This document shows positions 31,266-42,882 of a DNA stretch of 64,000 nucleotides, piece by piece. The first letter of the stretch is position 1, and each line of letters begins with the position of its first letter. The DNA is taken from NCBI RefSeq assembly GCF_026151205.1, contig NC_087082.1, positions 19,740,494 to 19,804,493 of the forward strand, given 5' to 3'. This stretch comes from Bolinopsis microptera (Eukaryota > Ctenophora > Tentaculata > Lobata > Bolinopsidae). The notes under the pieces are model-generated. The model made no database searches and was not told where the DNA came from. It worked only from the letters and a program-made list of their open reading frames with translations. Both the position numbers and the translations under genes were made by a program.

Positions 31266-32393
31266 CCTTATTCGGGAATATTATAGCGGGTTAATTTATG
31301 ACTGGGAAAATTAATGACCGGGAAAAATATGGCGGACTTTCCCAAAACCCGCCAAATTATCCCAGTCATGAATTTACCGGTGGCCGACCTTTCAAGTTTT
31401 TTTTCAGAGGTCAACAAATTTTCAACCGAAATTTCTGTTTTTTGTTACTTGTTAAAGAAGTTATTTCAATTTACAGTTATTGATATTACTCATAAATAGA
31501 AAAAAAGACACGTCTATTTAAAGGAAAATAAATCTAAGCAATAATAAGTCAAATCTTCATTAAAGCGTATTCTCATTCTCATTATCGCTAATGTCCCCTC
31601 CATTATCATTATTGATATCCCCCTGCTGCTGAGCGTCAAATTCGAAGTCGTATTGTTGTCTTCACAAGACTTTCAATTTGTCCGCTAGTGGGGCTACTGC
31701 TCTGAAGGTCAGCCGGAGCTTGATTTCCTGCCCACCGCTTGGTATTGGGGAACGTCTTGGCTTTGCATCTTCAACTGCTCCAGTAATCAATCTACCGTGG
31801 ACCATGAAATAGTGGCACAGTTTACTCACTTCTAGCGGGATGTGACCACAAGTTAATTTAACGAAAAACTCCCTCTTTCTTTAGTCTACACACTGCACAC
31901 GAGAAGCGATCAATCTTTAGCGACTCAGCTGATGTCTCTCGCTCCAAGTCCATTCATGGGCAAGAGAAATGAGAATCACGGTTTATCCTGAAATCTGATT
32001 TCTATAACCAAATTGTGATTTTTATAACGAAATTATGGTAGCAACAGCCAATAAAGTTACAGCCCTCCATCCACTGCTTCAAAAGTCTTCTCTAGCACAT
32101 ATGAGACTTCAGGTAAAATATAATGATCACCACCCCCTTGGAACCCCATAATCTGACTCGGCGGGTTTTATTTGACATACGTTGCATGCCACTTTTCGCG
32201 CGCGAAGCGCGCGCCGCCGAAGGCGGTGAGGTAAAATAAACGTTAGATAAAAAAAAAATATTATCTCTGATATTGGGATACGAAACATGTATCAAGGTTT
32301 TATTATGACTGGTAAAATTTTTGACCGGGAAAAATATGGCGTAATTTTCAAAAACCCACCACTTTATCCCAGTCATAATATTCCCGAGTAAGG
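31266..32393. mobile_element. Candidate element bounded by a 20-bp imperfect inverted repeat
   Basis: CCTTATTCGGGAATATTATA (31266-31285) is matched in reverse complement at 32374-32393 with two mismatches. Inside each end is a direct repeat of about 90 bp containing TGACTGG...CCAGTCA and GACCGGGAAAAATATGGCG. The centre carries a HIRAN-like coding remnant and a GC hairpin (GCGCGCGAAGCGCGCGCC near 32198). No clear target duplication is seen, so this could also be two adjacent short elements. Confidence 0.45.
31561..31860 (-). pseudogene. HIRAN-like domain remnant of a transposon protein
   Basis: The minus-strand frame reads CGHIPLEVSKLCHYFMVHG, then 'PSGGQEIKLRLTF' and 'LKVL', a stop, then an acidic tail ending NENENTL. 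The 'GHIP.E.Sk...yF...G.I...V......lp.GG.EI...l.F' pattern is that of HIRAN domains common in transposon-encoded proteins of cnidarians and other invertebrates. It has at least one stop and no start. Confidence 0.4.
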
Positions 32394-33030
32394 AAATTAA
32401 CGTCGGTGAGGTAAAATAAACGTTAGAATAATGCCGTAATTTCGTCAAAGGTTACCTGCGCCCGTGCGCCGTTGCGCAGCAACATCAAAACATTGCCAGT
32501 GCGCGAGCAACACAGATTTGCAACGTGCGTTGTTATGTTTTATGATATTTATATACTTCATGATTAGCTCACGCTATAACTATTCATAACTTTTTTTGTG
32601 ATTGATATTTTTGATGCGGTAAAAGGTATCGATTAGGGAATTCGATTACTTATAACTTACTTACTTTGGTTACTTTGGTTGTGTTTATCCTCGTAGCAGG
32701 AAGGGTCATCAGATTTCTGACCACCTCGATGGCGAGTAGTCTACCAGGGAATTAGACCAGCTGCAGCTATAACCGGAAGTCGGAGGGTTGTCCGGTATCA
32801 AAGCAATAAACTTGGACAAACTAACTAACTTTGTCGTCAATTTCAAATACAATCCATACTTTTTGCAGTACAGAGCTTAAACTTTAAGCTTTAACTTTAA
32901 GTTAAAGCTAAATGGTGAAGAGATTAGAGAAATTTAAACATAAATGATTTTGTAAATTTCTTCGAACAAAGCTTTCGACTTGCGGGTTTTTAGTATACTA
33001 TGTATAGTCATGTATACATGACTGTTTCAG
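32394..33030. other. Non-coding DNA upstream of the receptor exons
   Basis: Contains a short repeat of GGTGAGGTAAAATAAACGTTAGA (near 32226 and 32405), the tail of the preceding repeat, and a TTACTTACTTTGG string at about 32657. The last bases (TGTTTCAG) form the acceptor of the TSP1 exon, so part of this stretch is intron. No signal-peptide exon was found here. Confidence 0.5.
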
Positions 33031-33231
33031 GTCTTGAAAGATTTTCTTGGGGTGATTTCTATAGCTGGTCAGATTGTTCAGCCGACTGTGGAGGAGGCAC
33101 TAGATCCAGATATAGGCTGTGTGAAATTAGAAAAAAAAATGCAATGATTGCTATGGATACCCCATTGGGACAGTCATATTGTGAAGGGAATAGTACCGAG
33201 TACCAGATCTGCAACTCAAAGAAATGCCCTA
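33031..33231 (+). CDS. TSP1 exon of the receptor
   Basis: A 201-nt symmetric phase 1-1 exon with acceptor TGTTTCAG and donor GTGAGT. It has the W-x-x-W/C-S-x-C-G signature (WSDCSADCGGGTRSR) and six cysteines. The TSP1 module usually mediates matrix or glycan contact. An upstream phase-1 exon is required; the LDLa exon type seen at 16476 and 61815 has exactly that phase. Confidence 0.8.
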
Positions 33232-36200
33232 GTGAGTGTAACAAAACAATTCGCGACATGATTCTAAGTTAGGAATAAGTTTTACCAACATTGCTTTTGT
33301 AACTACTCAACTATATATATCTGACCATATATTTTGGACATTTTAAAGTTAGATGCTGTTAGTGTTCAAATTAATGAAGTACAGCAAAAATTCTAAAACT
33401 TGCCAGATTATATACCGTCGAATTTTGTGTACCGTTATACCATTGTTTAATCCCCAGAAATGTGCGACTTCGTAAATGGGAAGAGTTCTATCCCATGTAC
33501 GACATGGGATATAATGTTAAATAAAATGAAAAATCTTAATATATAACGTATTAAAATTGGACTTTCTGTATTTAATAAATATAATCGTCTAAAGCATTGC
33601 TTACTATTACAGATGAAGTTCAGTTTTCTCTTTACGGGACGGATGGTAAACCAAGCAACGGAAGTGCTGGAGTAGTTTTGGTTAAAGTGCTTAACCGGGT
33701 TTGGCTACTAATGTTTTATATTGTATTATTGTAACTGTCTTAATGTGAAAGTAACTAGTATAAAGGCCCCGTGAACGAATATTTAATATTATATTATATC
33801 TTTATAATATGTGTATTTCAAAACGTCTTTACTGCACCAGCTCAAGGAATAAAAATGTGTATCCGAAAATATTGAAAGAGTTGGAAAATGTTTCAGTTTA
33901 TAAATATTTATAAAATTGTCAATCAAAACATTGTTAATTTTTATTGATATTCAGCACAAACTGCGTTTTCACAACATTCTTTTGTGTGGTTTGGCCTAGT
34001 CGAACAAAAATATATTTGATAAATATCTAAAATTTGACAATATTTTTCATCTGTTTTTGTTTTCAGACAGCAACCGTCTCTCTGTCGAACTTCTCAGACT
34101 ACAAAGCAAATGTCATATGCAAGAAGCTTGGGTATGATTATGCCGAGGATTGGTTTGATTTAGATAACGAGTACTTTTGGGGAGCGATAGAAACCTGGTA
34201 AGGAACGCTTTATTTATAACTGTTTTAGTGCTTAATGACAAACTTTGTGGCGATGTTAAACAATGTGCTTCTGTGAAAGCGGGAAAACTTTTGACTTAAT
34301 TTTTATTAGAATTGATTATTTGATCAATGAATAGAGACTTTGTATTTAATTAACGAGCAAATTTTGATTTTGCGGCTTGGATCAAATTTGTCTGATTTTT
34401 ATTTCATTTTGCTCAATCCCGTTTCTCAAGATGGTCAAAAATACGGTCTCTTTTGCTCCTAAGCATTTAATTTCAATATCAACTTCAACTTGAGGACTGC
34501 TCCAACAAAAAATCCCTTTTAAACAAGTGCTGAATTATAATTGTGCAAGTGTACATTATGTTCTCATCAATTAAATTCCAAACACAGGATCACTGTATTA
34601 GATGATGCACCAGAACGATACCAAGAAATCCTGAAACATGGCGATAACAAAGAAAATACAGCAATGAGAAATCTGCTAGATCATGCTAGAGTGATGACAA
34701 ATTTTTCTTGTGATAAAACTAAAAGTGATTTTGATTTCGATAGCTGTTCTTATTCCTTGGAGAGGAGACATTTCCGTACGGGCAATAAATATAATAACTA
34801 TACATTGGGACTTCTTTGCAATGTACAGCCTGGTAAGTCCTAAATATACCATTTATCTTAGCATATTTCTTTTTATTTGTTGTGTCTAACAATTAATAAT
34901 ATAAAATATTAAAGAATATACAAATGGACATTTATTACTTATTTTCAGTTTATTCTTATTTTCACCTTTAGCGGCTGAAAAATATTTACGCTGCACACTG
35001 CACACTGGTTTTGAAGCAACATTGATATTGTTATTTCTTTAAAAATTATTTCAGGATCGTGTAACATTGCCGAAACTAACGGATTTTTTAAAAATGTTTG
35101 TCAACAAGACGAAAATTTTAAAATTATTGAATGCATCGATTCCTCAAAATATTACGTATATCTTCCACGTAAGCGACCGAAATCAGCAAACTACCGCTAC
35201 CCTGAAGTAACAAAGCTCTGTTCTAAGGATCCTCGCATTTATCAAGGTTGTATAGATGACGAGCAAAACACCATATCATTATCACTGATGTTACAATCAG
35301 GAGACAATTCGAAATCTTTTTGTAACAGAAATTTTACAAAACAGATTAGGGTAGTAAAACCTGATGTTTTCACCCTTATCCCTGATGATCCATTTTATAT
35401 GGCCAGGGGTTTTTTTATGACTAATTTTACTACATGTAATGGATTATGTGAAGTTCATGGTTGTCTTGATGAAGCGTTGTGTAATGGTTATCGTTATGGT
35501 ATATTTTGTGAGAGTATCACAAATAATATGTCATATGTGAGCGTGCAACAAATATGCGATACCAGAGTTGATTGCGAAAGTGGTGAGGATGAAATTGGTT
35601 GTAACAAGTACAATCATCATATGATAGATCTCTATACTGGTAAGAATGGTTTATTTAACATAAAACCTCGAGGAAATGAAGCCATCAATTATTTGGATTA
35701 CAAAGATAACCTTGCTCAGAAAAAACTGTATGAAGATGTCAAAAAGAGCAAACAATGCCTTCCAACATGGAATCCAATACCGAATCCAGAATGGAATCGA
35801 GAATCATCGTTCTCATACCAGAGGCTTTCTAATTTTACAAGATGTTCTGCGCTAATTATTTATAGAGCTTTCTATATTGATTTATCAACAAACATAATGA
35901 AGCAAGTTGACGGTAAGCCGTATGTGCCATACTGCAAATTCTTTATGGATCAAACCAATTGTACGGACCCAATGAGAGGAGTAGTGTCGTGCATGATTGA
36001 CGGCTACCCATCTACAGTGTCTAAATTTGCCACCTGCGTTCAGAACCCAGGTTTGTGCGATGATGGGTTTGACAGCTTATGTTTGAGAACCAGTCGCTCT
36101 TGTAATGTCCATAAGCATCGATTTTGCAATGGAATTTCAGACTGTTCCGATAAAAGTGATGAAACATCCAAGATCTGTGACAGAATGACTTTGTCTACAT

Positions 36201-38707
36201 GTTCCCGCCGATATCGTCACGACAAAAAACTTCCCATACCCATCTCTTGGCTGATGGACGGAAGTAAAGACTGTCTTAAGGGAGAAGACGAAACAGAAAT
36301 CTGGCCAACATGTGGAATCGGCAGATTGTCTCGTTATGTGCCTGACAGCAGTAAATGTGAAGATGTTTACATCTGCAGCCCTAGATCGTACCATTACGTA
36401 ATGTTCCAAGATCTGTGTAACGGTTATGACATTTGTGATCATGCAAGAGTTTGCGGTCAGACTAGATCATCCGAACATGTTTTCACAAACCCCATCGCCA
36501 TTGGAACAAGAAATCCATTGGAATTTCTTATACATTGTGTTGCCGGAGTGAGTACAAGTTTAGGTCACTATATATCACAATGCGTCAAAAAAGATTTCTT
36601 GCCAGTCTCAATTTTTGGACTCGATGGTATACCAAAGATTGTTTTACCAAAGACCATGGTAGACTGCACAAACGTATATGGAAGAGTGTACGTTTATCTT
36701 AGTTGCTTGAAAAAATGCAAAGAGCAGCCTGTTTGTCCATTGCGACCACTTAACTATGACTCATGTAAGATTGATAATCAATACGAGGACAGGATTTTTA
36801 CAATAGAAAATAAGAATCGCCTGACCTTTTTAAATAAAAATAAGAAAAGTGGACGGTATCAAAATAACATATTTCTCTGCAACAACGATAGATGTGTCGA
36901 TTATGACAAAGTTTGCAATTTGGTAGACGATTGTGGCGATAGCTCAGATGAAGATACATGTATTAACAACTTTTTATGCATATCTTCAAAACGCTTCATT
37001 GGACGGAGCCAGAAATGTGATGGGAAAATAGATTGTGCTGACTACACCGACGAGTGCAATGAGGACTGTAGAACAACAATTATTTCAAAACTCTCTCTAA
37101 AGGTTTTCAGTTGGGTTGTTGGTTGTGCAGCAGTTATCCTAAACTCTGTCAAACTTTTTAAGAATTTTAGACACCTGGCAACCAGACATTTTACGTCTGC
37201 ATTGAACAATAAAGCTCTGACAACTGTCATTCATATTGGGGATCTAATAACGGGACTGTACCTGTTAACCATCGCTACTTTAGACTCAGTCATCTTTGCG
37301 GAATCATACTGTAAAGAAAGATATAATTGGTTATCCAGTGATGGGTGTGCTTTCTTGGGAGTGTTCAGTACATTCGGTGGTCAAATATCCCTCTTTTCAA
37401 TGACAGTTCTCAGCATATTTAGGGCTATCGGTATCATCAAAGTCCAAAAACTGACATCCAAACATGCAGCTGCAAAAATGGTCATCATCATCGCAATAAT
37501 GTCAATTGCATCATTTTATCTAGCCTATATCCCCTTAATGGTCCGATATGAGGATATCTTTGTCAATGGCATGACATATAATCCAAACATTACAATATTT
37601 CCAGCATTTGTGACCAAAGACATGCACATTAACAAGATAAGCAAGTATTATGGAAGACTCGTTGACTCTGCCGTGTACACTTGGGCAAAAATCGATAGTT
37701 TGATAAGCCCAATGTTTTCAAACCAATACGGAGGCATAGGGAGACGCAAAGTTCATTTTTATGGCAATGATGGCGTTTGTCTGTTCAAATACTTTGTATC
37801 AGGAGAAGACTCACAAAAAGTTTATGTATGGTCAAATCTAATCCTGAATTTTGTGTGTTTCACCATCATATTTATCTGCTACAGCAAGGTTTTGTTCTTT
37901 ACAAAGAGCTCAAAACGACGAGATAGAATGTGCAATAACGAAGCCCAAAATAGGCGCTCAAGAGATAAAGAGGAACCCAATCTTCAAATAGCCCTCATAA
38001 TTGCGACAGATTTCTTTTGTTGGGTCCCTTTTATATCGGTGTGTATGTTGCATTCTTTTGAATTAATGGATGCTACAGCCTTGTATCCAATATCTTCGAT
38101 CGTGATTCTACCAATAAATTCTGTTATAAATCCCATTCTATATCATGATTACATAATCGTGACAATCAAGTTGATGGTAAATAAAATTAGATATTGGGTA
38201 TCTCTATTTTACATGTCTTATATAAGACGATGTTTACTATCGATAAACAAATTCGCTAGAACTTTACGAAAGAAAAGAGATGTGGAAAGAAACGTCGCCA
38301 TGACTCCGCAATCTGCTTTCAATGCAAATGAGCTGTCAGGACAAAATGAAGAAATCAGAACTTGTAATAATAACAAAACTGTCAACAAGGAAGATTCTAC
38401 TTTTTTGCACAAAAATGATGATACTATGGACTTGGATTCTGCTTCAAAATCAGATATCACAAAAAAGAATTCCACCACATTAAGGGGGGGGGCCAATGGA
38501 TATTTTTTTGTGAAACTTGATTTCGAGATAGCAGTTGACCAACAAACTAGGACCAGTGACCGAACTTTTGAGGGGGTCCCGGACCCTAACCGCCAAACGG
38601 TGCCTGCGGGGCAGCCACGCCCATATTTGGTCCAAATTAGGCCCAATTTAGCCAAATACCCTGAACATGCCCAAAACCCAAATTTTAGGTGCTCTACTTG
38701 TAGCTAG
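33031..38707 (+). CDS. Modular class-A GPCR: TSP1, SRCR-like, LDLa repeats, 7TM
   Basis: Five exons fit with consistent phases: 33031-33231, 33613-33698, 34067-34197, 34588-34832 and 35055-38707. Exon 1 encodes a TSP1 repeat (FYSWSDCSADCGGG). Exons 2-4 spell an SRCR-like domain (ANVICKKLGY; FDSCSYS...LGLLCN). The last exon has LDLa modules, the best being CNVHKHRFCNGISDCSDKSDE and CNLVDDCGDSSDEDTC, then TM1-TM7. TM2 has the conserved Asp (HIGDLITGLYLL), TM6 has FFCWVPF and TM7 has NPILY. The DRY site at the end of TM3 is altered (SIFRAIG). The layout resembles LDLa-bearing relatives of relaxin/LGR receptors but without leucine-rich repeats. The 5' end (signal peptide) is not found nearby. The last ~73 residues and the stop come from an inserted fold-back element; the native tail resumes at 39845. 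Ligand unknown. Confidence 0.85.
33613..34832 (+). CDS. Three small exons encoding an SRCR-like domain
   Basis: Exons 33613-33698 (phase 1 to 0; donor GTTTGG is weak), 34067-34197 (0 to 2; donor GTAAGG) and 34588-34832 (2 to 1; donor GTAAGT). Joined, they stay open. The AxVICxxLGY core is a hallmark of scavenger-receptor cysteine-rich domains. The first half is poor in cysteine, so the domain is atypical. Confidence 0.7.
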
Positions 38708-39840
38708 TGGTCTCCTGAACTCGTATATGAAATTTCATCAAGATTGGACAAAAAATGACTGAGTTATGAGCCAAAAACCATATGCCCATATTTGGGCATA
38801 CGCACCAAATTTGGTAGATTTCGTCCCATAAATTGGTCAAATATCAATATTTTTCACTGAAACTTACTTTATATGAAAGGTAAGCCTAAACTACATATTC
38901 TCTGTAAGTTATAGCTTTATATCTGTTTAAATGTGGATACTAAGGCGAAAATACCACAAAAAATGAACTAAATTGCCCATATCTCGGTTCGCGATATTCG
39001 CGGAATTGATCTCATTAAAATTGTAACAACTCGATCAGTTTTCAAAATTTTTCCATGAAATTTTCGGAATCGACTCGAAATCGCATTTCCACCTTAGTTT
39101 GAGAACAGATTTTTGATTTAGGCCTCAAAAAAAATTTGGCGGCCAAATTCCAAAATTTTCCCGGAGAAATTCAGAATTTGGCCGCCAAATTTTTTTTGAG
39201 GCCTTAATCAAAAATCTGTTCTCAAACTAAGGTGGAAATGCGATTTCGAGTCGATTCCGAAAATTTCATGGAAAAATTTTGAAAACTGATTGAGTTGTTA
39301 CAATTTTAATGAGATCAATTCCGCGAATATCGCGACCCAAAATATGGGCAATTTAGTTCATTTTTTGTGGTCTTTTCGCCTTAGTATCCACATTTAAACA
39401 GATATAAAGCTATAACTTACAGAGAATATGTAGTTTAGGCTTACCTTTCATATAAAGTAAGTTTCAGTGACAAATATTGATATTTGACCAATTTATGGGA
39501 CGAAATCTACCAAATTTGGTGCGTATGCCCAAATATGGGCATATGGTTTTTGGCTCATAACTCAGTCATTTTTTGTCCAATCTTGATGAGATTTCATATA
39601 CGACTTCAAGAGACCACTAGCTACAAGTAGAGCACCTAAAATTTGGGTTTTGGGCATATTCAGAGTATTTGGCTAAATTGGGCCTAATTTGGACCAAATA
39701 TGGGCGTGGCTGCCCCGCGGGCACCGTTTGGCGGTTGGGGTCCGGGACCCCCTCAAAAGTTCGGTCACTGGTCTTAGTTTGTTGGTCAACTGCTATCTCA
39801 AAATCAAGTTTCACAAAAAAATATCCATTGGCCCCCCCCC
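38484..39840. mobile_element. Fold-back element with ~670-bp inverted arms, TTAA flanks
   Basis: The two halves (38484-39160 and 39166-39840) are near-perfect reverse complements, meeting at a short loop near 39163. Outer ends are nine G and nine C followed by CCAATGG/CCATTGG, flanked on both sides by TTAA (38480-38483 and 39841-39844). TTAA target duplication is typical of piggyBac and Kolobok families. No transposase is encoded. The element lies in the coding sequence of the GPCR and supplies its present stop codon. Confidence 0.9.
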
Positions 39841-39844
39841 TTAA

Positions 39845-39960
39845 ATAAAACAGAAACTGAATATTCGAAAATTTTCCTAACAGGAAAAGTTTTCGCGAGC
39901 AAATTCAGTATTACGCAAACGATATTGACAACCATTCCTGAAGAATGCGAAACATCTTAA
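39845..39960 (+). CDS. Displaced original C-terminal tail of the GPCR
   Basis: If the element and one TTAA are ignored, the receptor frame (…ACC ACA TTA) continues in phase from 39845 for 38 codons to a TAA at 39958-39960, beginning NKTETEYSKIF. The segment is rich in Ser and Thr, as expected for a receptor cytoplasmic tail. It is now separated from the rest by 1.36 kb unless the element is spliced out. Confidence 0.7.
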
Positions 39961-41488
39961 AACGATGATTTTATCTTGGAAAAAGATAAAGGAAAAAGGA
40001 AAGGCTCGATTTTTTTTAACTGAAATTTTTATTTAACTGAAAGAGAATGGTATTATTGCCGTGGAATATACTTGATCGTTAAATGATTGAATAGATATGA
40101 TTATGAAGAGACAATTACTATTTTAGAGAACCGTGAACTTCATTTCAGCAGGCATAAGTCAAGACACTGGTGTACATATCCCAGGCCCGGCTATGCCAAG
40201 TGAAAATCTATATTAAATCACGGCACTTTCTAGTATTAGCCACAATAATCCAAATGAAACTTACAGTTTCATTTAAGCCCCACTCTCAGCCCCGCTCCCA
40301 TTCTGGTAATTAGTGTTTTTGGCAACCCTGAACGGTGCACTATTACATAACACACATTGCACCAGTCCAGCAGAGCGCCAAGCTTCTAGAATCATCCCCA
40401 GCGCAAGCCCCAATTACCAGCAGTATTAGGGAAGCCGACGCGACGCGACTTAAACCCAAGACTAATTTCTCCCAACCAGTTAAATCACGTAAACAGGGCC
40501 AACCCCTGTTGCCGCTTCCGAGCACAAATCCACTGAAAGTTTTCAACACAAAAGTGTCTGGGATCCATGAATCCCGGGGTTCCACGGAGTAAAAATTAAT
40601 TTGATTCAGTTGCTCCCGGACAATTCTTGTTTGCAAGACTTTCATCCCACTATATAAGCCGTGTAACATTGCCCTGGTACAGTTTTGGTAATCCAGCCGT
40701 ATCCCTGGCTGAAGCCAAAACTTACAAAATTCGAAAATCCTCCCCTTACCAACTTTATGGTTTATTGACCCAGATTATCCAATGCTGGCAATAAATCTCA
40801 AACTTAACACATCTTCACTACCACTTTTCCATTCATAGGGTGATCCACATTATTGTTTATTTTTTTTGACGATGCTTGTTTATGTATTTAGCCCCTGCCA
40901 TTTTACGTTGCATTTATCCAAGTCTTTTATTAGTACAATTTAAGGTCAATCCTAAATTAACGATCATTTTATATCCGTAATAAAGTAATAAGCAACGAAC
41001 AAATCTTAAGCACCTCCTAAGCTATACGGACGGCCTTATCATATACGCATTAAGTCTATAGTCCTGGCGGGACATTGAATCCCGTGACCCAGCTAGCTGC
41101 ACGAGCTTAAGATAGGCCACATAAATCATAATTGCTAACCGGGCAAATAATTAGTTTATTGGCGGTCATCCTGGCATGAGGACCAGTAGCCATAATATAA
41201 ATTCTATCCGCCACAAGCTCGTGCCTTGTATCGGTCATCCTCTTATTCATCATGATCCAATCCTGATCTCCTCCTCTTCACCAACTCAACTCTACATCAG
41301 GTTATGTACCCTTTCTTTATTTTATATCCACGCCTAATCAGCTCTAAGAGAATGCTTTTAAGCAAACTAAATACCTTGGTCAATGATCATCACATCACCT
41401 AGCATTTTAGCTAACTTATAGCCCAAGCTCTTAAAAGGCAGCCCTTACAACTGGGTATCGGGTGTAGAACTATCCCTTTACATTTTAG
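39961..41488. other. Intergenic sequence, no gene supported
   Basis: AT-rich, with a GC-richer patch at 40335-40670 that is open on both strands (85 and 108 codons), so neither frame is convincing. No repeat family is recognised. The last 20 bases form a strong pyrimidine tract and AG (CTATCCCTTTACATTTTAG) for the exon that follows. Confidence 0.45.
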
Positions 41489-41914
41489 CTTCGAACTCAA
41501 AAACATATTTATTTCCCATTTCATCTATCACCGCGAAGATTGACAAAACCTCACCACTCCACTGCCTCTCACTGGTTCGAGCAACCGCAGGAGAACTTGT
41601 ATCAAATTGACGGAAACTTCGACACCATCTCCCCTCCTAACAGTATCGAGTCTGTCCCCTCCCTGGAGGATCTCTACAGCTTCTTCGAGACCTCAGTCCT
41701 CAGCAAGCCAGCGGAGGAGGAGGTGGCGGGGTTGGTAGTGGGAAACCTGCAGAACCAATCTCTGAGAGAGGACGTGAAGAAGGAGCTGGACTGCGAGATT
41801 AAACAAGAACGTCTGGACGAGTCTGAGGAGATTATGATTGAGAAGATTGTAAATTTTTTCCCGATCCATGACTCAAAGTGCCGAAGGCACAAAAGAGTCA
41901 AGGACAAGGGTTAG
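41489..41914 (+). CDS. Probable single exon of an unidentified host protein
   Basis: After the acceptor TTTTAG the frame is open from CTT at 41489 to a stop at 41914. A GTAAAT donor at 41849 would give a 360-nt phase 0-0 exon. Composition is clearly more GC-rich than the flanks. The protein is acidic, with WFEQPQENLYQ, SIESVPSLEDLYSFFE, and an I-K-Q-E sumoylation-type site followed by ERLDESEE, as in many nuclear regulatory proteins. There is no ATG at the start and I cannot name the family. Confidence 0.45.
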   Translation, partial: LRTQKHIYFPFHLSPRRLTKPHHSTASHWFEQPQENLYQIDGNFDTISPPNSIESVPSLEDLYSFFETSVLSKPAEEEVAGLVVGNLQNQSLREDVKKELDCEIKQERLDESEEIMIEKIVNFFPIHDSKCRRHKRVKDKG

Positions 41915-42174
41915 CGATCGAGGTTTTTTTTGATATGGTAGCTTTGCGACCGTGCCTGCGTACGTACCTGCCCTTGCGCACTGTTATCGCCCACGTGACT
42001 TCCTGCGCAAAGTTATTTTGCGCACAAATCTGAATTAAATAATTGTTGGTGCGCGGCGCTGAACTGACCAAGTACATTATTAATTTCACGATGTACATAT
42101 CCCACTAGGCACTAATTGATAGCATACTATTATTATTTTGAGTTACTATTACTATTTTGCACAGATCCGTGTCG

Positions 42175-42882
42175 GGTGACAGGTTGCATAAACAATAAGC
42201 ATTATATGGTATGAATGCTTCTAAGACCGAGTTCATGACCATCAATATCCCTGACACTGTCGACTTACATTCTATCTCAGGCCGCCAGATTAAACAGGTT
42301 GATGACTTTAAATACCTCGGCTCTTTCATTGCGGACAGTAGAAAGGATTTCAACACAAGGAAAGGAATGGCCTGGTCAGCCTGTATTAAACTGCAAAAAG
42401 TCTGGTCCTCTGGCATTTCCGAACAACTGAAAGTCAAGTTCTTTAGAGCCTGTGTCGAACCAGTATTGCTCTATGGATCAGAGACATGGACCATAAACAA
42501 GCAGCTTGAGAAACGCCTCAACGGATGCTACACCCGTCTTTTAATGAAGGCCAAGAACATCTCGTGGAAGAAGCATCCAACCCTCAAGCAGATCTATGGC
42601 AACCTTCCATCTATTGCCTCAGTGGTTGCGTCGAGGCGTTCCAGATTTGCTGGGCATTGCATGAGAGCTTCTGACCAAGTTATCTCCACTATCCTCCCCT
42701 GGCGACTTGCCCAATCGGGCCGTGGAAGGAGACCACTCACCTTCCTGGACGTAGTAGCTCGTGACACTGGGCTCCAGTTAGACGACCTTCGAACTGTTAT
42801 GTGCGATCGAGACGTGTGGAGGCAGACAGTGAATGGGATTTCGATTGAGGATCGCCCAAAGTAAAAGTAAAAGTAAGTATGG
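42175..42882 (+). pseudogene. 5'-truncated LINE: RT C-terminal region and (AAAGT)n tail
   Basis: The frame 42211-42864 (217 codons) is intact and encodes the region after the RT catalytic box: FKYLGSFI, 'VLLYGSETWT', 'RRSRFAGHCMRA' and 'RGRRPLTFLDVV...DRDVW'. The YxDD core is absent. It ends in AAAGTAAAAGTAAAAGTAAG, a short tandem tail typical of RTE-like LINEs. Truncation at the 5' end is the usual product of incomplete reverse transcription. It is a different family from the two complete LINEs. Confidence 0.8.

Noticed and set aside
38485-38707. Last ~73 residues of the GPCR frame as a native tail
   Set aside because: They are encoded by the left arm of the fold-back element, whose right arm encodes the same sequence in reverse (39617-39814).
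40335-40669. Overlapping 85- and 108-codon frames
   Set aside because: Both strands are open in a GC-richer patch, neither has a recognisable domain or splice sites.
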